Shown here: positions 8,301 through 16,125 of the stretch, piece by piece
How positions within the stretch are numbered: the stretch's first letter is position 1
Layout: each line of letters starts with the position of its first letter
Assembly: GCF_001469955.1 (NCBI RefSeq)
Contig: NZ_LOPU01000041.1
Location: 1-42,698 of the forward strand
Direction of reading: 5' to 3'
From: Haloprofundus marisrubri
Lineage (GTDB): Archaea > Halobacteriota > Halobacteria > Halobacteriales > Haloferacaceae
DNA: 42,698 bases
Position numbers and translations under genes: made by a program
The notes under the pieces: generated by a model
What the model was told of the DNA's origin: nothing
Databases searched by the model: none
What the model saw: the letters and a program-made list of their open reading frames with translations, nothing else

Positions 8301-8614
8301 CGCTGAGTCAGGACGTCGCGCTCGGCCTCCTGCAGTTGGTCGCGCTGACGATTCCGCCAATTGCGGTGCTCATCAAGATGCTCCGGCGGTCGGAGAATCT
8401 GAACTGGCGAACTCGCAAACTGAGCTTCGGACTGGCTATCGGGAGCGTCGTCTCCTTCATCGCTACCGGGGCCGTCGTGGTGCTGTATCTCGTATCGAGC
8501 GCGTCGTTACCTCTGTTGCTCCAAGTCGGATTGGCGCTCGCGGTGGTCGGACTGCTGCCCTTCGCGCTGTTCACGCTCGTGCTCTACCGCGAGCACAAGC
8601 AGTCGTTCCAGTAA
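8297..8614 (+). CDS. Small membrane protein coupled to the propeller gene
   Basis: The 105-residue protein starts at an ATG overlapping the propeller stop. It has three hydrophobic helices (about residues 8-28, 43-68 and 70-95) and a short basic tail. The loop with R-R-S-E-N-L-N-W-R-T-R-K is likely cytoplasmic by charge. No domain is recognised. Tight coupling suggests the membrane protein and the soluble propeller work together, mirroring the DUF2182/propeller pair at the start of the window. Confidence 0.68.
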   Translation: MTLSQDVALGLLQLVALTIPPIAVLIKMLRRSENLNWRTRKLSFGLAIGSVVSFIATGAVVVLYLVSSASLPLLLQVGLALAVVGLLPFALFTLVLYREHKQSFQ

Positions 8615-8654
8615 CGAGGACCCGACAACAGCGAGTCGCTCTCCAAGCGGAGAG

Positions 8655-9887
8655 CTACCGCTTATCGAACGTCACCGGCAACGACTCCACGCCGTAGATG
8701 AACGAACTCCGAAGCGGCGACAGTTCGGTGTCGGCGACTCGGACGTTCTTCACTCGGTCCAGTAGCTCCGAGAAGACCACTTTCGCTTCGAGGCGGGCCA
8801 GCGGTGCGCCGAGACAGTAGTGGGTTCCGTGCCCGAAGCCGAGATGTTGGTTCGGCGCTCTGTCGGGGACGAACCGGTCTGCGTCGTCGAACTTGCGCTC
8901 GTCGCGGTTGCCCGAACCGAGCCAGACGACGATTCGGTCGCCTTCCCCTATCGTTGCATCCTGCACGTCGACATCTCGCGTCGCAACGCGGGTCATCGCC
9001 TGCACCGGCGAGCGGTAGCGAAGCACTTCCTCGATAGCCGTCGTGAGCGCTCGGTCGTCCCCGCGGACGGCGTCGAACTGGTCGGCCTCGTCGAAGCAGC
9101 GAACCGCGTTCGTGACGAGGTTCGTCGTCGTGATGTTGCCGGCGACGAGAAGCAGGATGCACGTGCCGAGTGCCTCCTCTCTGGAGAGGTGTGAACCGTC
9201 GCCGAGTTCGGTGGTGACGATAGTCGAGATGAGGTCGTCGCGCGGGTTCTCGCGGCGCTCTTCGATGAGTTCGAGGAAGTACCACGCCATCTCCATCTGG
9301 ACCTGCCGTTGCTCCTCCATGTACGCCTGTGTGTCGACGTCGTCGGCGGCGGATTCGATCAGCGTATCCGACCACGTCTTGAACTGGTCGCGTTTCTCCG
9401 CCGGTACGCCGAGCAGTTCGGCGATGACCATCACCGGAAGCGGGTAGGCGAGGTCGCCGACGATGTCCATCTTTCCGTCCGCATCGTCGAGAACGTCGTC
9501 TAAAATTTCGGTCGTCAACTCCCGTATCCGTGGTTCGAGCTGTCGAATCGCGCGCGGTCGAAACGGCTCTTCGACGACGCCGCGCAGTTCGTCGTGTCGC
9601 GGCGGGTCCTCGAACAGCATCGTCTGCAGAATGAGGCCTTCGCCCTCGTTTTCGGGTTCGACGAAGTCGTTCGCTCTCTCGGGGTCGACCGAGAACGTCT
9701 CGTCGTCGTCGAGAATCCGCTTGACGTCGTCGTAGCGGAACACGTCCCACGACCCGCGGGACGCGTCGTAGCGGACGGGCGCATCGTCGCGCATCTGTCG
9801 ATACCACTCGAAGGGATTGAGCCACGACTCACGGTCGGCGAGTTCGTCGGGGAACGCCTGCAGCCCTTGTGGGTTGGCTGAACTCAT
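8655..9887 (-). CDS. Cytochrome P450
   Basis: Haem-thiolate monooxygenase of about 410 residues, typical of soluble prokaryotic P450s. The I-helix A-G-N-I-T-T-T, the K-helix E-E-V-L-R-Y-R and the haem loop F-G-H-G-T-H-Y-C358-L-G are all intact. ATG 9887 was chosen because the preceding ten codons of the open frame are hydrophobic filler; 9917 is the alternative. It lies 124 bp after the crotonase gene on the same strand and may be expressed with it. The substrate cannot be read from the sequence; the acyl-CoA genes around it suggest a fatty acyl or polyketide/isoprenoid-like compound. No ferredoxin or reductase gene is nearby. Confidence 0.93.
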   Translation of the reverse strand: MSSANPQGLQAFPDELADRESWLNPFEWYRQMRDDAPVRYDASRGSWDVFRYDDVKRILDDDETFSVDPERANDFVEPENEGEGLILQTMLFEDPPRHDELRGVVEEPFRPRAIRQLEPRIRELTTEILDDVLDDADGKMDIVGDLAYPLPVMVIAELLGVPAEKRDQFKTWSDTLIESAADDVDTQAYMEEQRQVQMEMAWYFLELIEERRENPRDDLISTIVTTELGDGSHLSREEALGTCILLLVAGNITTTNLVTNAVRCFDEADQFDAVRGDDRALTTAIEEVLRYRSPVQAMTRVATRDVDVQDATIGEGDRIVVWLGSGNRDERKFDDADRFVPDRAPNQHLGFGHGTHYCLGAPLARLEAKVVFSELLDRVKNVRVADTELSPLRSSFIYGVESLPVTFDKR

Positions 9888-10011
9888 CAGGAAGTGTACG
9901 AGCGTTTCGACAATCAAATTTCACGTACCTGCTCGGTCGGAAGAACGTCGTAACACTCGAACAGTGTCGGGTGAGCGTCGCCGCTCCGACCGAGCGAAAA
10001 CATACCCGCCG

Positions 10012-10779
10012 CTACTCGAACTCCGGCGAACGACCTTCCAAGAACGCATCGACGCCCTCGGCGTGTGAGTCGGTCCCGTACGCCTGCACCTGTAGATTCG
10101 CTTCCCGGTCCAACCCGTCGCGGAACGGTCTCCCGACGTTCTCGTGGAGGCCTCGCTTTATCAGCGCCAGCGTCTCGGTCGGTTTCGACGCGAGCGTCTC
10201 CAGTAGCTCCGAGACGGTCCCGTCGAGTTCCTCGCCCGAGACGACGTCGTTGATGAGACCCATCTCCAGCGCTTCTTCGGCGTCGAACAGGCGACCGGTC
10301 ATCGTCAACTCCTTCGCCCGGCGGAGGCCGACCAGTCTGGGCAGCAGCACGGTTCCGCCGCTGTCGGGGATGAGGCCGACGTTGACGAACACTTCACCGA
10401 ATCTAGCTCGGTCGTCGGCGACGACGAAATCGCAGGCGGCGGCGACGTTCGTCCCGGCGCCGACGGCGTCGCCGTTCACTTTGGCAACGACCGGGAACGG
10501 AGCGGTGAGAATCGCTTTGACGACGGCGTTAAGCGTCTCGCTCACCCGAGTGTACGCCTCCGCGGGCGTCTCCTCGCGGTCGCGCATCGCTTCGAGGTCG
10601 CCGCCGGCGCTGAACGCTTTCCCCTCGCCGGTGAGCACGACGGCCCGCGCGTCGTCGTCCGCGGCGTCGTCTAACCCCGCGACCAGTTCCCGCGCTGTCG
10701 CTTCGGTGAACGCGTTTCGGGCGTCCGGCCGGTCGAACGTGAGCGTCCACACGCGCCCGTCGACTTCGGTGCGTACCAT
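10012..10779 (-). CDS. Crotonase-family enzyme, PaaG-like
   Basis: The 255-residue protein has the enoyl-CoA hydratase/isomerase fold: D-R-P-D-A-R-N-A-F near residue 16, A-F-S-A-G-G-D-L (CoA and oxyanion site, about 55-62) and N-V-G-L-I-P-D139-S-G-G. The two glutamates used by true hydratases appear absent, because the usual G-G-G-C-E-L reads G-A-G-T-N-V and F-G-Q-P-E reads F-G-E-V-F. The Asp in P-D-S-G-G is instead the catalytic residue of PaaG-type isomerases. It is therefore more likely a ring or double-bond isomerase than a hydratase. It is transcribed divergently from the thiolase and upstream of the P450. Confidence is high for family and moderate for subtype. Confidence 0.88.
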   Translation of the reverse strand: MVRTEVDGRVWTLTFDRPDARNAFTEATARELVAGLDDAADDDARAVVLTGEGKAFSAGGDLEAMRDREETPAEAYTRVSETLNAVVKAILTAPFPVVAKVNGDAVGAGTNVAAACDFVVADDRARFGEVFVNVGLIPDSGGTVLLPRLVGLRRAKELTMTGRLFDAEEALEMGLINDVVSGEELDGTVSELLETLASKPTETLALIKRGLHENVGRPFRDGLDREANLQVQAYGTDSHAEGVDAFLEGRSPEFE

Positions 10780-10862
10780 GCGCTACGCTCCCAGCGGGCG
10801 GTGTTAAACGTGGCTCCCCTTTCTACGACCCGACCGAGAACTCGCTCTTCGTCGCGTCCTAT

Positions 10863-10871
10863 GGTTTTTTC
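10863..10871 (+). promoter_or_regulatory. TATA-like T-tract before the thiolase operon
   Basis: The intergenic region between the divergent crotonase and thiolase genes (10780-10895) holds GGTTTTTTC about 30 nt before the thiolase ATG at 10896, the usual spacing for a leaderless haloarchaeal transcript. It is the only AT-rich stretch there that faces the thiolase. Confidence 0.35.
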
Positions 10872-10895
10872 TCGGTTTCGGTCCCTTTTCGGGGC

Positions 10896-12071
10896 ATGAC
10901 AGAGGCGTACGTCGTCGGGGCCGGCCAGTCGCCGTTCGGGTCGTTCCCGGACGAGAGCTATCGGTCGCTGTTTGCGACGGCGTTCGACCGCGCGACGGCG
11001 AGCGTCGACGCCGAGTTCGACCCGGAACGAATCGACGAGGCGTTTCTCGGCACGCTCGGCGTCGGCGGCCGACAACTCGGCTTGAGCGGACCAGCGGTGA
11101 CCGAACACGTCGGACTGCACGGTATCCCGACGACGCGCGTCGAAAACGCCTGTGCGGCCAGCGGCTACGCGTTCCGTAGCGCCGTCGCCGCAGTTCGGGC
11201 GGGGTTGGCCGACGTCGCACTCGCCGGCGGCTACGAGGTGATGACCGACACGAGTTCGGACCACACGAAGTGGTGGCTCGGCGTCAGCGGCGAAACCGAG
11301 TGGGAGCGACTCTCGGGGACGACGTTTTCCGGCGTCTACGCCCAGATGGCGAGCGCACATATGAACGAGTACGGAACGACCACCGAGGACCTCTCTCGGG
11401 TGGCCGTGAAGAACCACGGCAACGGCGCGCGGAACCCGAACGCCCACCTCGGCTTCGAGTGTTCGCTCGACCAAGCGATGGCCGCGCCGACGGTGGCGGA
11501 CCCGCTCAACCTGTATCACTGCTGCCCGACAACCGACGGCGCGAGCGCCGTCATCGTCGCCAGCGAGGACGTGGCGTTCGACCTCAGCGACGACCCCGTT
11601 CGCGTCGCCGGGATGGGAGCGTCCAGCGGTCACGTCGGTCTCTTCCAGCGCGATACGTTCACGAGCATCCCGGCGACTCGCCGTGCCGCAGACGCCGCCT
11701 ACGACGAAGCCAGCATCGACGCGGGCGACGTCGACGTCGCGGAGGTCCACGACTGCTTCGCCATCGCCGAACTCGTCGCCTACGAGGACCTCGGCTTCTG
11801 TGACCCCGGCGAGAGCGGGAGGCTGCTCCGCGAGGGTGTCACCGACCCCGACGGCGACCTTCCGGTCAACACGTCGGGCGGCCTCAAATCGAAAGGTCAC
11901 CCCATCGGGGCGACGGGTACGGGCCAAATCACGGAGATTTTCGAGCAACTTCGCGGCGACGCACATACGCAGGTCGATGACCCCAGATACGGCCTCGCGC
12001 ACAACGTCGGCGGCAGCGGCGGCGGCGCGACGGTCCACCTCTTCGAGCGGACCGACGGAGGTGACAGATGA
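10896..12071 (+). CDS. Thiolase family protein (SCP2/archaeal acetoacetyl-CoA type)
   Basis: The 391-residue thiolase has nucleophile Cys86 in V-E-N-A-C-A-A-S-G, the H-D-C-F motif and the C-terminal G-G-L-K-S-K-G-H-P-I-G-A-T-G with the catalytic His. The last motif reads N-V-G-G-S-G-G-G where classical thiolases have C-x-G, as in archaeal thiolases that work in a complex with HMG-CoA synthase and a DUF35 protein. The stop overlaps the next start (ATGA 12068-12071), and the partner encoded there carries exactly those two domain types fused. It may form or cleave a C-C bond of an acyl-CoA while bound to the DUF35 domain. Confidence 0.9.
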   Translation: MTEAYVVGAGQSPFGSFPDESYRSLFATAFDRATASVDAEFDPERIDEAFLGTLGVGGRQLGLSGPAVTEHVGLHGIPTTRVENACAASGYAFRSAVAAVRAGLADVALAGGYEVMTDTSSDHTKWWLGVSGETEWERLSGTTFSGVYAQMASAHMNEYGTTTEDLSRVAVKNHGNGARNPNAHLGFECSLDQAMAAPTVADPLNLYHCCPTTDGASAVIVASEDVAFDLSDDPVRVAGMGASSGHVGLFQRDTFTSIPATRRAADAAYDEASIDAGDVDVAEVHDCFAIAELVAYEDLGFCDPGESGRLLREGVTDPDGDLPVNTSGGLKSKGHPIGATGTGQITEIFEQLRGDAHTQVDDPRYGLAHNVGGSGGGATVHLFERTDGGDR

Positions 12072-13582
12072 GCCAGATGAACCGAATCGAGGCCGTCGGC
12101 GTTTCGCTCCCGCACCTTTGTATCTCGACCGATGAACTCGCCGAGGCGTGGGGGCAGTTCTCCGGTGCCGGCATCGACGAGAAGCGAGTCCCGGCAGCCG
12201 ACGAAGACACGCTGACGCTCGCTATCGATGCGGCCGAGTCGGCGCTCGCTCGCGGGTCAGTCCCGAAGGCGGACGTTTCGACCGTCTGCCTCGCAACGAC
12301 GACGCCGCCACTGGACACAGAAGCGATAGCGCCGCGACTCGTCCGTGCGCTCGGACTCCCGTCTTCGGTCTCGACGCGGACGTTCACGCAGAGCACACTC
12401 GCGGGCCTGCAAGCGCTCGATTCGGGAGTCGACGCTGACGGACCCGCGCTCGCCGTCGCCGCCGACGCACCGCGTGGCGACCCGGCGAGCGAGGACCACC
12501 CGTTCGGCGCAGGAGCCGCGGCGTTTCTCCTCGCCGAATCCGGGTCGGTCGAACTCCTCGGCTCGGCGAGCCACGTCGACGAACTCGCGGGTATCAGCTA
12601 TCGAGAGCGCGGGGACGACGAACTGCGCGGACTCGACAGCACGTCGTACGAGCGAACCGCGATTCGAGAGAGCGTGACGAACGCCGTCGAACGTCTCGGT
12701 TCGGTTATCGACGGTTCTGACACCGACAGTTCCGATGGGTCCGTCGACGAGTTCGACGCTTCGACAGTCGACGGCGCGGCGGTGTACCAACCCGACGCGC
12801 GGATGCCCTCGCGCGCGACAAGTGACCTTCAGATACCCAAGGAAGCCCTTGCTCGCGGAACGGTCGTCGACCGAATCGGTGATGCGGGCGCGGCGGGCGT
12901 TCCGCTCGGGCTGGCTGCCGCTCTCGACGCCGCAGCACACGTCGGTGACGGTGGAACCAACGGCAGCGACGGGCGCGGCGACGACGCTCGGACGCTCGCT
13001 GTCTGTTTCGGCAGCGGCGGCGGCGCGACGGCGATGCTGTTCGAGGGTAGTGTCGAAAGCGGGTTCGACGCTGCACTCGACGGCGGACGCTCGATTACCT
13101 ACCCCGAGTATCTCCGTCAGCGCGGCTACGTCGGCACCGTCGACGTCGCCGGCGGCGGCGCCCACGTTAGTCTCCCCACGTGGCAGCGCTCGCTCGACCA
13201 ACGCTACCGACTCGCGGCCGGACGGTGTCCCGAATGCGAGGCGCTCACGTTCCCGCCGGAGGGCGCGTGCGGAAGTTGCCACCGCCGCGTCGAATTCGAG
13301 CATGTCGAACTCCCTCGGACCGGTGTCGTCCGCGCGGTCACCTCTATCGGCCACGGCGGCGCACCGCCGGAGTTTGTCGAACAACAGCGACGCGACGGTG
13401 CCTACGGCGTCGCCCTCGTCGAACTGGAACACGAAGGAGAGTCGGTGACGCTCCCAGCACAATTGACCGACACCGACACCGAGACCGTCGACGTCGGCGA
13501 CGGGGTGCGCGCAGTCGTCCGAAAACTGTACGAACAGGAGGGACTCCCGCGGTACGGAACGAAGTTCGTCCCGACACCCTGA
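12068..13582 (+). CDS. HMG-CoA-synthase-like domain fused to DUF35 zinc-ribbon/OB domain
   Basis: The 504-residue protein has an N-terminal thiolase-fold part similar to archaeal HMG-CoA synthase (about 1-340). A DUF35-type rubredoxin-like zinc ribbon follows (C387-x2-C390, C401-x2-C404), then an OB fold to the end. In archaeal HMG-CoA synthase the catalytic Cys sits in A-C-K-A-G-T, but here the matching segment is S-T110-L-A-G-L. The catalytic His of F-H-Q-P reads V-Y240-Q-P. The Glu of G-S-E-S also appears lost. The synthase domain is thus probably not a normal synthase. In archaea the thiolase, the synthase and DUF35 are usually separate proteins in one complex, so the fusion may act as a scaffold or substrate carrier for the coupled thiolase. 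Confidence 0.85.
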   Translation: MSQMNRIEAVGVSLPHLCISTDELAEAWGQFSGAGIDEKRVPAADEDTLTLAIDAAESALARGSVPKADVSTVCLATTTPPLDTEAIAPRLVRALGLPSSVSTRTFTQSTLAGLQALDSGVDADGPALAVAADAPRGDPASEDHPFGAGAAAFLLAESGSVELLGSASHVDELAGISYRERGDDELRGLDSTSYERTAIRESVTNAVERLGSVIDGSDTDSSDGSVDEFDASTVDGAAVYQPDARMPSRATSDLQIPKEALARGTVVDRIGDAGAAGVPLGLAAALDAAAHVGDGGTNGSDGRGDDARTLAVCFGSGGGATAMLFEGSVESGFDAALDGGRSITYPEYLRQRGYVGTVDVAGGGAHVSLPTWQRSLDQRYRLAAGRCPECEALTFPPEGACGSCHRRVEFEHVELPRTGVVRAVTSIGHGGAPPEFVEQQRRDGAYGVALVELEHEGESVTLPAQLTDTDTETVDVGDGVRAVVRKLYEQEGLPRYGTKFVPTP

Positions 13583-13663
13583 GCCGTCTCGACCCGACGA
13601 GCGAGCGGAGATTTCTTCGGATAGTTCGGACACCCGTTCCGGTTCCGACGACTCGGGAGAGGA

Positions 13664-13671
13664 TTTATAAT
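13664..13671 (+). promoter_or_regulatory. TATA box of the small membrane protein gene at 13692
   Basis: TTTATAAT is centred about 25 nt before ATG 13692. It supports that ATG as the start of a leaderless message rather than the TTG at 13674. Confidence 0.55.
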
Positions 13672-13691
13672 CGTTGTTCACGGACACTCAG

Positions 13692-14000
13692 ATGGAGCTG
13701 GTATGTGTGACCACACCACAATCGGGGGCGGACGCGACGTACGGTCGACTAGGGACTGAACTACCGGAGCAGGCGCACTCCGGATTCGTCGAGTACTCGG
13801 TCTGCGGGTTGGGCGGACTCGTACTGACGGTGCTCCTCAGTTTCCTGTTTTACGCGCAGTTGCTCGCCGTCGCGGAGTCGTTCGAGTTACTCTCTTCGAC
13901 GCTCGTCGTGTTCGTCATCCTCTCGGTGTGGGTTCTTCTGTGGGTGTTCTTCGAGGCGGTCTGGGAGTGGCGAGCGGGACGGTACAGTCCGGGTCGGTAG
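13692..14000 (+). CDS. Small two-helix membrane protein
   Basis: The 102-residue product has two long hydrophobic helices (about residues 36-62 and 65-88) and a basic tail with W-E-W-R-A-G-R-Y. ATG 13692 is preferred because a TATA box lies 25 nt upstream. No family is recognised. It sits alone between the DUF35-fusion operon and a convergent metallo-hydrolase gene. Confidence 0.6.
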   Translation: MELVCVTTPQSGADATYGRLGTELPEQAHSGFVEYSVCGLGGLVLTVLLSFLFYAQLLAVAESFELLSSTLVVFVILSVWVLLWVFFEAVWEWRAGRYSPGR

Positions 14001-14021
14001 CCCGGGAAGCCGAATTTCAGA

Positions 14022-14960
14022 CTACTTCACCGCGTAGACGAGAGGCTCCGACTCGACTTGCGCGACACGCCCCGCGGATGCTAACGCAGAGAGGTGCGCC
14101 GCCGCCTCGCCGGCACCCATCTTCACGTGGATACCGCGCATCTCCCCGAACAGACGGGTGGCGACCTGCCACGGCGTGAGCGGGTCGTGGGCATCGACGC
14201 AGTCGTACACCCGCTCGGTCCGCGTCTCGTGGTGTGACAGAATCTCGTCGACGCGCGAGACGAGTGGGAGTTCCGTGCCGTGGCCCGGATGCGCTATCTC
14301 CGATATTACCACTCTCTCTGCCTGCTCTCGGAGCCGAGTCAGTGTCTCCCGATACGTCGCCAACGCGTCTGCGACACGCGTGTCACTGCCGCCGACGTTC
14401 GGGGTGTAGGTGGGCAGCACCGCGTCGCCGACGAACAGCGACTCGCTCTCCTCGTCGACGAACGCGGCGTGGCCGAGCGTATGGCCGGGCGTGTGGAGCG
14501 TTTCGACGCCCGCGACGATGTCGCCGTCGGCGAGCGTTTCGACCGGATACGTCTCCGGCATCGGCGACGGTGTATCTCCTTTCACGACTGGTTCGACCGT
14601 CTCCTCCGGAACGCCCCATTCGGCGAGTCGTCGTGCGTCCCGGTTCACTCGCCGTTCTCTTTCCGCCGCGTAGTCGGCGACGAACGGCGCGTCGGCTTCG
14701 TGCATGTACAGCGTCGCGTCGCTCGCCTCACACAGTCGAGGAGCGAGTCCGGCGTGGTCGGCGTGCCAGTGGGTAACGAGCACCGACGAGACGTCGTCGA
14801 GTTCGAGACCAGCGTCCGAAATTCCGGCGACGAGTCGGTCCCACGCACCTTCAATTGGCGGCCCGGGGTCGACGACGACGCCGCGGTCCCGGAGAACGTA
14901 GGCGCTGTTCGTCCCTTCGGGACTCCCGTTGCTCACCTCGACGCGATGGATTCGGCTCAC
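14022..14960 (-). CDS. Metallo-beta-lactamase-fold hydrolase (glyoxalase II-like)
   Basis: The 312-residue protein (GTG start) has the zinc-binding motif T-H64-W-H66-A-D68-H69, a second-site histidine in H-T-P-G-H-T-L-G-H and the metal-bridging Asp in F-V-G-D-A-V-L. A C-terminal helical domain (about 225-312) resembles the winged-helix tail seen in LACTB2/glyoxalase II-like hydrolases. Such enzymes cleave thioesters such as acyl-glutathione or acyl-CoA, or other esters; the substrate is unknown. It lies head-to-tail before the HtpX gene but is separated from it by about 100 bp. Confidence 0.87.
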   Translation of the reverse strand: MSRIHRVEVSNGSPEGTNSAYVLRDRGVVVDPGPPIEGAWDRLVAGISDAGLELDDVSSVLVTHWHADHAGLAPRLCEASDATLYMHEADAPFVADYAAERERRVNRDARRLAEWGVPEETVEPVVKGDTPSPMPETYPVETLADGDIVAGVETLHTPGHTLGHAAFVDEESESLFVGDAVLPTYTPNVGGSDTRVADALATYRETLTRLREQAERVVISEIAHPGHGTELPLVSRVDEILSHHETRTERVYDCVDAHDPLTPWQVATRLFGEMRGIHVKMGAGEAAAHLSALASAGRVAQVESEPLVYAVK

Positions 14961-15063
14961 GTTCGCTCGGCGAGGGCCGGTCGTATAAATTCAGCGCAGG
15001 CGGCAGTCTACAGAGAACACAAGGCGAGTGCTTCGGGGGCTTGACCCCGAGGTGGTTCACCGT

Positions 15064-15954
15064 TCAGTTCGTCGCCATCTCGACTTCCAGCGCCTGTAGA
15101 CGTTCGATACGGCGGTCGACCGCCGGATGGGTCCGAAGCCAGTTCGTGAGGTCGAACTCCCACGACCAGACGCCGAACGTCTGCGGCACGTCCCGGAAGA
15201 ACAACGCGTTCATTCCGGCGTGTTCGCGCAGGTCGTCGTCGGGTACCTCGCTCATCCGCCCGTCGACGACGCGGAGCGCCGAGGCCAACGCCGCGGGATT
15301 GCCTGTAATCGACACCGCGCCGCGGTCGGCGGCGAACTCGCGGTACCGCGAGAGCAGGCGGCCGACGAACATCGACGCTATCCACACGCCGAGCGAGGCG
15401 AGAACGGCCATCAGGGTGTACTGCTCGGTCTTGTCGCTGTCGTAGATGAACCCCCAGCGGACGACGTAAAACGACATCGCTGACAGCGTCGCCGCGACGG
15501 TCATGACGACCATATCGTGGTGTTCGACGTGCGCGAGTTCGTGTGCGAGTACGCCGTCGAGTTCGTCGTCGTCGAGACTCTCCAGTAAGCCGGTCGTGAC
15601 GCAGACGACCGCCGAGCGCTGCGAACGTCCGATAGCGAACGCGTTCGGCATCGCCGTCTCCGCGACGGCGACTTTGGGTTTCGGGACACCCGCCTGCTGG
15701 GCGAGTCGGCCGACGCGAGCGTGCAGGTCGGGGTGTGACTGCTCGCTCACCACGTCAGCGCCGACGCTTTTGAGCGCGACGCGGTGCCCCCAGAGGAGTT
15801 GGCCGAGCACCACGACGCCTAGCACGCCGACGACGAGCGCCGTCGTCCCGAAGTACGTCGTGAGTGCGACGGCGAACGCCGCGTAGAGGAGGGCCATCGC
15901 CGAGAGGACGGCGACCATGCGGACGCGAAGTTTCCAATCGTGGGACCAATGCAT
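15064..15954 (-). CDS. htpX: HtpX-like M48 membrane zinc metalloprotease
   Basis: The 296-residue protein has two N-terminal helices (about 10-52), the zinc motif H138-E-L-A-H142, two central helices (about 147-200) and the third-ligand motif R-E-F-A-A-D-R-G. The substrate-pocket motif A-M-P-N-A-F-A-I-G, typical of HtpX, precedes the active site. The length is normal for haloarchaeal HtpX. It degrades misfolded membrane proteins, with the active site on the cytoplasmic face. It is transcribed divergently from the MFS gene at 16126. Confidence 0.93.
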   Translation of the reverse strand: MHWSHDWKLRVRMVAVLSAMALLYAAFAVALTTYFGTTALVVGVLGVVVLGQLLWGHRVALKSVGADVVSEQSHPDLHARVGRLAQQAGVPKPKVAVAETAMPNAFAIGRSQRSAVVCVTTGLLESLDDDELDGVLAHELAHVEHHDMVVMTVAATLSAMSFYVVRWGFIYDSDKTEQYTLMAVLASLGVWIASMFVGRLLSRYREFAADRGAVSITGNPAALASALRVVDGRMSEVPDDDLREHAGMNALFFRDVPQTFGVWSWEFDLTNWLRTHPAVDRRIERLQALEVEMATN

Positions 15955-16125
15955 ACGAAATGGTACGGTCGAACGGTTGAAGAATGTTACTCAAAAGACA
16001 GAACGACACTTCCGAACTGTCGGAGTTGAACGGATGTTTCGAGATGATTCGAGTTCGATTTCGACCGATTCGAGGTTCCTTCCGGTTTGCGCAGCATTAA
16101 CTACCAAGAACACGACCGGTTGCGC

